Shown: positions 1 through 5,068 of the stretch, piece after piece
Layout of the letters: the number at the start of each line of letters is the position of its first letter
Numbering within the stretch: the first letter of the stretch is position 1
From: Cytophagia bacterium
GTDB lineage: Bacteria > Bacteroidota > Bacteroidia > Cytophagales > Cyclobacteriaceae
Direction: 5' to 3'
Assembly (NCBI GenBank): GCA_013373005.1
Contig: JABXIP010000106.1
Location: 1-5,743 of the forward strand
Length of the DNA stretch: 5,743 nt
Notes under the pieces: generated by a model
What the model saw: the letters and a program-made list of their open reading frames with translations, nothing else
Database searches by the model: none
What the model was told of the DNA's origin: nothing
Translations under genes and position numbers: made by a program

Positions 1-51
1 AATCCAAAAGTTGTGGTAAATAGCGTGACCTGTTTGTGTTGTTGTTTTCAT
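1..51 (-). CDS. Possible N-terminus of a gene running off the left edge
   Basis: An ATG at 51-49 on the minus strand opens a frame of 17 codons that stays open to the edge. The peptide reads MKTTTQTGHAIYHNFWI. The ATG is preceded by an A-rich leader, which suits Bacteroidota starts that lack a Shine-Dalgarno sequence, and the direction matches every other gene here. Seventeen codons can be open by chance, and I do not recognise the product. The plus-strand frames across the same bases all stop within 57 nt. This is an inference from start context and strand only. Confidence 0.35.
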   Translation of the reverse strand, partial: MKTTTQTGHAIYHNFWI

Positions 52-113
52 TTTTGAGTTTTTATGAACTAACGGAATAAAAAGGAATTGGTAACAAAAA
101 AAGCTCTATCCCC

Positions 114-143
114 AATCAGAATCTCCTGAAAGGGACTCTGATT
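114..143. repeat. Short hairpin repeat, copy A
   Basis: An inverted repeat with 10-bp arms (114-123 and 134-143) around a 10-nt centre. The right arm holds GACTCTGAT, which copies B and C share. The only imperfect pair is A121 with C136, which becomes a U-G wobble in RNA read from the minus strand. A CCT/AGG pairing inside the centre can lengthen the stem. On the plus strand a run of T follows it, so it could also look like a terminator, but no plus-strand gene precedes it. Confidence 0.6.
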
Positions 144-154
144 TTTAATTAATA

Positions 155-187
155 CACCGGAGTCATCAAGGAGAGACTCTGATGGTG
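155..187. repeat. Short hairpin repeat, copy B (degenerate)
   Basis: A diverged member of the same family as copies A and C. The core arms are GAGTC (160-164) and GACTC (175-179), with a second outer pairing of CACC (155-158) with GGTG (184-187). Compared with copy C, the left arm has lost the bases opposite TGAT, leaving an asymmetric bulge. The right side shares 15 identical bases (GAGAGACTCTGATGG, 171-185) with copy C at 351-365, exactly 180 nt away. Confidence 0.5.
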
Positions 188-223
188 ATGGAAGTTATCG
201 AACGGTTTATGGTAGGTTTGAAA

Positions 224-270
224 AAGGATACCAGCCTTATTTGCGCTATGTGACTATGGCTGGCATCCTT
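224..270 (-). other. Long hairpin with 13-bp stem, role unknown
   Basis: The arms at 224-236 and 258-270 pair over 13 positions around a 21-nt loop (237-257). The only imperfect pair is A230 with C264 on the plus strand, which is a G-U wobble in minus-strand RNA, so the structure is best if transcribed leftward like the genes. No U-run follows on the minus strand, so it is not a typical terminator. Its arms share no sequence with hairpin repeats A-C. It may be a structured RNA, a remnant of a mobile element, or a second kind of intergenic repeat; the sequence alone does not decide. Confidence 0.5.
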
Positions 271-333
271 AATATTCCTTGAGGAAAAATTCTACTATGG
301 AAATCAAGGGACTAAGACCTATGGTTTAATATT

Positions 334-364
334 CATCAGAGTCCTCTAGAGAGAGACTCTGATG
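334..364. repeat. Short hairpin repeat, copy C (perfect arms)
   Basis: The best-preserved copy of the family. Perfect 10-bp arms CATCAGAGTC (334-343) and GACTCTGATG (355-364) enclose an 11-nt centre, in which CTC (344-346) and GAG (351-353) can pair further. It lies just past the aconitase terminator on its downstream side. Small size, palindromic form and multiple copies within one spacer resemble REP-type intergenic repeats; no transposase is present in the window. Confidence 0.6.
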
Positions 365-390
365 GAGGTTGTTGGATGCTTTACTTATGA

Positions 391-424
391 TAAAGAAAAA
401 GCCCGATTCAAGGAACCGGGCTTT
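391..424 (-). terminator. Intrinsic terminator of the aconitase gene
   Basis: Read on the minus strand, a 12-bp stem (424-413 pairing with 409-398) with a three-base loop is followed by TTTTTCTTT (400-392). The stem centre is GCCCGG/TCGGGC with one G-U pair at 416/406. On the plus strand that pair would be an A-C mismatch, so the structure points leftward, the direction of aconitase transcription. It starts 73 nt after the aconitase stop codon, so the heptamer array lies inside the predicted 3' untranslated region. Confidence 0.85.
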
Positions 425-425
425 C

Positions 426-495
426 TATATCTAATATCTGAAATCTGAAATCTGACGTCTTAAGTCTGAAGTCTTAGATCTGACGTCTCAAGTCA
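426..495. repeat. Heptanucleotide tandem array, ten units
   Basis: Ten contiguous 7-bp units with plus-strand consensus GANRTCT. Positions 2, 5 and 6 (A, T, C) are the same in all ten, and position 7 is T in nine. The two units at 440-453 are identical (GAAATCT), and GACGTCT occurs at 454-460 and 482-488. The array begins one base after the aconitase stop codon and ends two bases before the terminator stem. It resembles the heptameric short tandem repeats described in cyanobacterial intergenic DNA; I know of no assigned function. Confidence 0.8.
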
Positions 496-496
496 A

Positions 497-2758
497 TTAC
501 TTATTCTGCTCTTTGATCAAATTCAAGGCTGAACCAGCTTTGAACCATCCGATTTGAGCTTCATTGTAAGTGTGGTTAGCCACAATCACGTCTTTAGAAC
601 CATCGGCATGAACAAATTCAATGTTCAATGGCTTGCCTTCAGCAAACTGATCCAAATCTAGGAAGTTGATAGTATCGTCTTCCTGAACTTTATCGTAATC
701 AGCTTCATTAGCGAAAGTAAGTCCAAGCATACCTTGCTTCTTCAGGTTAGTTTCGTGAATTCTAGCGAAAGATTTCACCAATACAGCTCTTACACCCAAG
801 TGTCTAGGCTCCATTGCAGCATGCTCTCTTGAAGAACCCTCACCGTAGTTATGGTCACCCACAACAATGGTTGGAATACCTTCAGCTTTGTACTGACGCT
901 GAGTTGCAGGTACAGGACCATACTCACCAGTCAATTGGTTTTTCACCTTATTGGTTTCCTGATTGAAGGCGTTAACAGCACCAATCAAACAGTTGTCAGA
1001 AATGTTGTCTAGGTGACCTCTGAATCTCAACCATGGACCAGCCATTGAGATGTGGTCAGTAGTACATTTTCCGAATGCTTTGATCAACAACTTGGCGCCT
1101 GTGATATTCTTTCCGTCCCAAGGTTTGAAAGGATCCAATAACTGAAGTCTTTTTGAGTCTGGTTTTACAACCACCTCAACATTGCTTCCGTCAGCAGCTG
1201 GAGCTTGATATCCGTTATCTTCAACCGCAAAGCCTTTAGAAGGAAGTTCTTCACCCACAGGAGGATCAAGCTTCACTTGCTCACCATTTTCGTTGGTTAA
1301 TGTATCCGTGATAGGGTTGAAGCCCAGGTCACCAGAGATTGCAATAGCTGCTACCATTTCAGGAGAAGTCACAAAAGCGTGAGTATTCGGGTTACCATCA
1401 GCTCTTTTAGAGAAGTTTCTATTGAAAGAGTGTACAATGGTGTTTACTCTGTTGTTATCACCAGTTCTTTCCCACTGACCGATACAAGGTCCACAGGCAT
1501 TGGTGAAGATAGTTGCATCAAGGTCTTCGAAGATTTGAAGCAAACCATCTCTATCAGCGGTATATCGTACCTGCTCAGAACCTGGGTTGATACCGAAGTC
1601 GGCTTTAGTTTTCAAACCTTTTTCAACCGCCTGCTTAGCAATTGAAGATGCTCTTGAAAGGTCTTCATAAGAAGAGTTAGTACAAGAACCGATCAGTCCC
1701 CATTCAACTTTAGTTGGCCATCCGTTTTTCTCAGCCTCTGCTCTCATTTGAGATACTGGCGTAGCTCTGTCTGGAGTGAAAGGACCGTTTACGTGCGGTT
1801 CCAAAGTGCTCAGGTCGATTTCAATCACCTGATCGAAATATTGTTCTGGGTTGGCATAAACTTCATCGTCACCGGTTAAATGCTCACGAATACCATTCGC
1901 CAGATCGGCAACATCAGCTCTGTCAGTTGATCTTAGGTAACGCTCCATTGAGTCGTCATAACCGAAAGTTGAAGTAGTTGCTCCAATTTCAGCACCCATG
2001 TTACAGATGGTTCCTTTTCCGGTAGCAGACATGCTTTTAGCACCTTCACCGAAGTATTCTACTATACAGCCAGTTCCACCTTTTACGGTAAGAATTCCGG
2101 CCACTTTAAGAATTACGTCTTTAGGGGCAGTCCAACCATTCATTTTTCCGGTTAGCTTCACACCAATTAGCTTAGGGAATTTAAGCTCCCAAGCCATTCC
2201 GGCCATAACGTCAACGGCATCGGCACCACCAACACCAATGGCTACCATACCCAAACCACCTGCATTTACAGTGTGAGAGTCGGTACCGATCATCATTCCA
2301 CCAGGGAATGCATAGTTTTCCAGTACCACCTGGTGAATGATTCCAGCTCCTGGTTTCCAGAAACCAATACCGTATTTGTTAGAAACTGACTCCAGGAAGT
2401 TGAATACTTCTCCTGAAGCAGTTAGTGAATTTCTTAAATCTTGTTCAGCACCTTGCTTAGCTAGAATAAGGTGGTCGCAATGAACTGTTGATGGAACAGC
2501 GGCTGTTGGCTTTCCTGCCTGCATAAATTGCAACAAGGCCATCTGAGCAGTAGCATCTTGCATTGCCACTCTGTCCGGAGCAAAGTCTACATAAGATTTA
2601 CCTCTCTCGAATGCGGTGGTCGCGTCACCATCCCATAAGTGAGAGTACAAGATTTTTTCTGAAAGGGTGAGGGGTTTTCCTACAGATTTTCGGGCTGCTG
2701 CAATGCGAGAAGGCATCTTCTCATAAACAGCCTTAATCATATCAATGTCAAAAGCCAT
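497..2758 (-). CDS. acnA: Aconitate hydratase, mitochondrial-like type
   Basis: Interconverts citrate and isocitrate through cis-aconitate in the TCA cycle, in the cytoplasm, using a [4Fe-4S] cluster. The 753-residue protein is full length and resembles mitochondrial aconitase throughout, without the longer form typical of AcnA/IRP1 enzymes. Visible landmarks are VPSTVHCDHL (88-97), IGTDSHT (157-163), cluster ligand C359 in GSCTNSS, ligands C422 and C425 in NACGPCIGQW, KCTTDHISMAGPW (564-576) in the swivelling C-terminal part, and GEGSSREHAAMEPRHLG (639-655) with the catalytic serine at 642. The ATG at 2758 fits the family N-terminus; it has an A/T-rich leader and no Shine-Dalgarno sequence, as is usual in Bacteroidota. 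A mitochondrial-like aconitase has been described in Bacteroides fragilis as acnA; the symbol follows that use, not E. coli AcnA. A terminator lies 73 nt downstream, and the gene appears to be its own transcription unit. Confidence 0.97.
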   Translation of the reverse strand: MAFDIDMIKAVYEKMPSRIAAARKSVGKPLTLSEKILYSHLWDGDATTAFERGKSYVDFAPDRVAMQDATAQMALLQFMQAGKPTAAVPSTVHCDHLILAKQGAEQDLRNSLTASGEVFNFLESVSNKYGIGFWKPGAGIIHQVVLENYAFPGGMMIGTDSHTVNAGGLGMVAIGVGGADAVDVMAGMAWELKFPKLIGVKLTGKMNGWTAPKDVILKVAGILTVKGGTGCIVEYFGEGAKSMSATGKGTICNMGAEIGATTSTFGYDDSMERYLRSTDRADVADLANGIREHLTGDDEVYANPEQYFDQVIEIDLSTLEPHVNGPFTPDRATPVSQMRAEAEKNGWPTKVEWGLIGSCTNSSYEDLSRASSIAKQAVEKGLKTKADFGINPGSEQVRYTADRDGLLQIFEDLDATIFTNACGPCIGQWERTGDNNRVNTIVHSFNRNFSKRADGNPNTHAFVTSPEMVAAIAISGDLGFNPITDTLTNENGEQVKLDPPVGEELPSKGFAVEDNGYQAPAADGSNVEVVVKPDSKRLQLLDPFKPWDGKNITGAKLLIKAFGKCTTDHISMAGPWLRFRGHLDNISDNCLIGAVNAFNQETNKVKNQLTGEYGPVPATQRQYKAEGIPTIVVGDHNYGEGSSREHAAMEPRHLGVRAVLVKSFARIHETNLKKQGMLGLTFANEADYDKVQEDDTINFLDLDQFAEGKPLNIEFVHADGSKDVIVANHTYNEAQIGWFKAGSALNLIKEQNK

Positions 2759-2789
2759 GTATATATTCTTTTATGATTAGTTCTAAATA

Positions 2790-2818
2790 GATAACCGTTT
2801 TGGGGTCGCTAAGTTATC
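2790..2818 (-). promoter_or_regulatory. Weak inverted repeat upstream of aconitase
   Basis: GATAAC (2790-2795) and GTTATC (2813-2818) form a perfect 6-bp inverted repeat with a 17-nt spacer, 32 nt upstream of the aconitase ATG. This 109-nt spacer must hold the aconitase promoter if the gene is transcribed on its own. The minus strand has a TTTG near 2819 and TATCTATTT near 2785, a poor match to the Bacteroidota -33/-7 pattern. The repeat could be an operator or could be chance; a 6-bp repeat is weak evidence. Confidence 0.25.
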
Positions 2819-2867
2819 AAAAATCGAAGAATTGAGAGTGCCGTAAATGGAATAGTTGAAGCAGGAC

Positions 2868-3614
2868 TTAATTGTGCTTGGCTATTTCCTTTTCGAGCAA
2901 TTTGATTAAGTCTCGGAGAGACCATTGAAGAGGCGTTTCAAAGTAGATTACATCGTCTAATCTGCTATACCTGAGATAGACCAAGTCGATGAACTCGCGT
3001 TCGGAGAGTAGAACCCTGATTATTCTATCTACTTGCTGCTCAGAAATATTAATGGCATCTATTTCATTAAGTGGTTCTAGCAATGAAAGGACCTGTTTAT
3101 CGAGCAAATAAGGTTCAATTTTGTTTTCAATCAGTCTTTCTTCAACGGCCTCCGTGACTGGTGCCCTTGCCAGTCGTTGCTTATAATGAATGATTGTTTT
3201 GCGTATTGAGTCGGATTGGATAAGCTTGAGGTTACCTGAAGAAACGAGATCTTGATAGACTGCATCAGTTGGAGAAAACAAGCGATTTACCAGCAACTGT
3301 CTGGTGGCTTCTCGAAGCGTATCAGCTCCAACTTGCCTGTTAGAGTTTTCTAGTAGGTAACCGAATAATTCTCTCTGTTCTCTTCGTGCATTCTGATCGG
3401 CATTTAGCTCAACCTGATTAGATTTAGCTTCAGCCAACAATTGATTCAGGTATTTCAATTCAAGCTCTTTGTCGGCCTTTTTCTCTCCATATTCTTCCAG
3501 TGCAAAGGCCAGGTATATACCAATGACAATCACCAGTAGCTCAATAATTACCTTTCCAAGTCCTTTTAATGAGAACCTTCTGGGCTCTCCTTCAAGTTTG
3601 TATTTATTGCTCAT
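2868..3614 (-). CDS. Single-pass membrane protein resembling DUF6090
   Basis: Function unknown. The 248-residue protein has a basic N-terminus (K/R at 4, 6, 12, 13, 17, 21), one membrane segment at about 22-40, and a charged, mostly helical remainder of about 200 residues. By the positive-inside rule the large part should face the periplasm. The segment IIELLVIVIGIYLAFALEEY (23-42) resembles the E-I-x-L-V-V-I-G-I-x-I-A pattern I associate with DUF6090 proteins, although the W-N-E that usually follows is replaced by Y-G-E. A second family-like stretch, YQDLVSSGNLKLI (120-132) followed by an R-K-x-I-I-x-Y pattern (138-144), supports this. Residues 43-85 look like a coiled coil. The ATG lies 3 nt after the transporter stop, so the two are cotranscribed and probably translationally coupled. 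The family assignment is from memory of its pattern. An accessory role for the transporter is only inferred. Confidence 0.8.
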   Translation of the reverse strand: MSNKYKLEGEPRRFSLKGLGKVIIELLVIVIGIYLAFALEEYGEKKADKELELKYLNQLLAEAKSNQVELNADQNARREQRELFGYLLENSNRQVGADTLREATRQLLVNRLFSPTDAVYQDLVSSGNLKLIQSDSIRKTIIHYKQRLARAPVTEAVEERLIENKIEPYLLDKQVLSLLEPLNEIDAINISEQQVDRIIRVLLSEREFIDLVYLRYSRLDDVIYFETPLQWSLRDLIKLLEKEIAKHN

Positions 3615-3617
3615 GTA

Positions 3618-4961
3618 TCAGAAAATCAACAGGTTGACAATAAAGATAGTCATTCCTATGAGCAACACGAAGGCACTGTAAGGAAGAATGTCTTTAGCCT
3701 TGAGCTGAGTGATTCCTAAAAGGGGTAAAGCCCAGAAGGGTTGAAGCATGTTGGTGAGTTGATCTCCATAGCTTAAAGCCATAACGGTTTTAGGAATGGA
3801 AACACCCAAAGCTTGAGCAGCTTCGGTAACAATTGGGCCTTGAACCACCCATTGGCCGCCACCGCTTGGAACAAAGATATTGACCAGTCCGGCACTGAGA
3901 AATGTGAAAATGGGTAGTGTAGTTTGGTTAGAAATGGCCACAAAGGCATAAGATATTTCAGCTCCTAGTCCGGAGTATTTCATAATGCCCATAATTCCGG
4001 CATAGAGCGGAAATTGAATGATAATGCCGGTGGAACCTCCAACCGCTTTTTGAACGGCAGCTAGGAACTTAGAAAAGCTACCATGAAGCATAAGTCCTAG
4101 TCCAAAAAGAAGGAAGTTGATGTAATTGAGGTCTATAAAACCTAACCCTGCATCGCTTGGATGATAAAAAGCCTGTCTAATGGCTATGAAACAAATGATA
4201 AGGCCAAGGCCGATAGCGGGAAATTTCCAATGATCGATTTTCTCAGAACCAATAACCTCAATTAGTTTGTCCTCTTTTTGTTTGTCTTTTTTCAGCTTGA
4301 AGGGCTTATCAGCTTTATACCTTCCCATCAGAAAGAGAGCCAGAGGAACGAGTATAATCAGTGAAATAGAAGTGCTGATATTCATACCCGACAATACGGT
4401 TTGGTCGATGCCAATTACACCTATCTGACTCTCCAGAAAATGATCTGCACCAGAAACTGTTAAGGGTGCTGAGCCTGAAAATCCTCCATGCCAGCACATC
4501 ATACCAGCATAACCGGCTGCTCCAATCAATGGGTAGTTCAAGGGTTTACCCAACTCCTGAGACCTTTCGGCCACTTTTCTGGCAAAGATAGCTCCGAAGA
4601 TCAGGCAAAGCCCCCAGTTGAAGAAGCTGAGTAGAATGGTAAAAAGACTTACCACCAAAGCAGCTTGAGCTGTTGAATTACAATACTTAGTTAGCTGGCC
4701 TATGAGCTTGTTAAAGATTGGCGTAAGTGCCAATGTATGTCCCAGGATAAGAATCAGAGCCATTTGCATGGTGAATGATAACAGCTCCCAGAATCCGGTT
4801 TGCCAGTATTCCAATAGTTTGACTGGATAAGTGCTTACGGCATTCTCAGGTCTTTGCGTGAAGATCAGTGCCAGAATAAATACGACTACAGTGAGAATAA
4901 CCGCAATGGCAAAAGGAGAGGGGAAGAGGTGGTAGAAGAGTTGCCTGAATCTTTTGGTCAT
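3618..4961 (-). CDS. Short-chain fatty acid transporter (AtoE family)
   Basis: An inner-membrane secondary carrier, probably importing short-chain fatty acids or related acids such as acetoacetate or butyrate; the exact substrate cannot be read from sequence. From the ATG at 4961 it has 447 residues, close to E. coli AtoE (about 440). Hydrophobic segments run along almost the whole length, interrupted by a lysine-rich cytoplasmic-looking loop at about 215-232. Family-like stretches are NWGLCLIFGA (115-124), FPLYAGIMGIM (317-327), NIFVPSGGGQWVVQGP (361-376) and SYGDQLTNMLQPFWALP (397-413), matching the SCFA_trans family (PF02667). A TTG at 4991 would add ten residues, but that start falls inside the upstream palindrome, while MTKRF at 4961 suits the family N-terminus. 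The stop is 3 nt before the DUF6090-like gene. No atoDAB-type CoA-transferase or thiolase genes are in the window, so the catabolic partners must be elsewhere. Confidence 0.92.
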   Translation of the reverse strand: MTKRFRQLFYHLFPSPFAIAVILTVVVFILALIFTQRPENAVSTYPVKLLEYWQTGFWELLSFTMQMALILILGHTLALTPIFNKLIGQLTKYCNSTAQAALVVSLFTILLSFFNWGLCLIFGAIFARKVAERSQELGKPLNYPLIGAAGYAGMMCWHGGFSGSAPLTVSGADHFLESQIGVIGIDQTVLSGMNISTSISLIILVPLALFLMGRYKADKPFKLKKDKQKEDKLIEVIGSEKIDHWKFPAIGLGLIICFIAIRQAFYHPSDAGLGFIDLNYINFLLFGLGLMLHGSFSKFLAAVQKAVGGSTGIIIQFPLYAGIMGIMKYSGLGAEISYAFVAISNQTTLPIFTFLSAGLVNIFVPSGGGQWVVQGPIVTEAAQALGVSIPKTVMALSYGDQLTNMLQPFWALPLLGITQLKAKDILPYSAFVLLIGMTIFIVNLLIF

Positions 4962-4988
4962 ACCTAAAGATGCAAATTCTTCCGGATT

Positions 4989-5030
4989 CAAATAAATAGC
5001 TCACGGTTTAAACCGTGAGCTATTTATTTG
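4989..5030 (-). terminator. Perfect 42-nt palindrome, probable terminator of the acyl-CoA reductase gene
   Basis: The two 21-nt halves are exact reverse complements with no spacer; the centre is CGGTTTAAACCG. In RNA the core AGCTCACGG/CCGTGAGCT would form a stable stem with a small A/U loop. It is preceded by an A-rich and followed by a U-rich run (TATTTATTTG), so it works in either direction. It begins 38 nt after the acyl-CoA reductase stop. It ends only 27 nt before the transporter ATG, so the transporter promoter must overlap it or lie upstream of it, or else the transporter relies on read-through. Confidence 0.8.
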
Positions 5031-5045
5031 TTTGGTCAATCTTCA

Positions 5046-5063
5046 AAACCATTTTAATGGTTT
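5046..5063 (-). other. Small hairpin after the acyl-CoA reductase stop
   Basis: AAACCATT (5046-5053) and AATGGTTT (5056-5063) form an 8-bp inverted repeat with a 2-nt centre, so the innermost pairs must open to make a loop. It begins 5 nt after the acyl-CoA reductase stop codon. It is AT-rich and weak, and no U-run follows it on the minus strand. It may help protect the mRNA end next to the stronger palindrome, or it may be chance. Confidence 0.3.
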
Positions 5064-5068
5064 CTACA

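Larger units (their letters stand above)
52..496. other. Non-coding, repeat-rich spacer after aconitase
   Basis: About 445 bases with no credible protein gene. Reading away from the aconitase stop, it holds a ten-unit heptamer array (495-426), an intrinsic terminator (424-391), hairpin repeat C (364-334), a long unrelated hairpin (270-224), hairpin repeat B (187-155) and hairpin repeat A (143-114). An AT-rich stretch at about 52-110 could hold the promoter of a leftward gene starting at 51, but I see no clear Bacteroidota promoter (TTTG and TAnnTTTG) there. All three frames on both strands are cut by frequent stops. Confidence 0.75.

Noticed and set aside
114..150. Hairpin A plus T-run as a plus-strand terminator
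   Set aside because: No plus-strand gene ends upstream in the window, the plus-strand frames in the first 57 nt stop early, and its one mismatch favours minus-strand pairing.
426..495. CRISPR-like array
   Set aside because: The units are 7 nt long and contiguous, with no spacers between repeats and no cas genes nearby.
1379..1645. Plus-strand open frame of 88 codons opposite aconitase
   Set aside because: It lies wholly antisense to conserved aconitase sequence including the cluster cysteines, and its translation shows no family pattern.
1998..2276. Plus-strand open frame of 92 codons opposite aconitase
   Set aside because: Antisense to a conserved region. Its proline- and alanine-rich product reflects the codon use of the real gene on the other strand.
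2780..2825. Clear Bacteroidota promoter for aconitase
   Set aside because: A TTTG is present, but the downstream element TATCTATTT departs from TAnnTTTG and the spacing is uncertain, so I list only the inverted repeat at low confidence.
3469..3681. Plus-strand open frame across the transporter/DUF6090-like junction
   Set aside because: It overlaps two real minus-strand genes and has no recognisable product or start context.
4315..4497. Minus-strand 60-codon frame inside the transporter
   Set aside because: It is out of frame within a well-supported membrane transporter that is intact across this stretch.
4962..4991. TTG at 4991 as the transporter start
   Set aside because: The codon lies at the end of the palindromic terminator, and the added ten residues do not resemble the family N-terminus. 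The ATG at 4961 gives the expected length.
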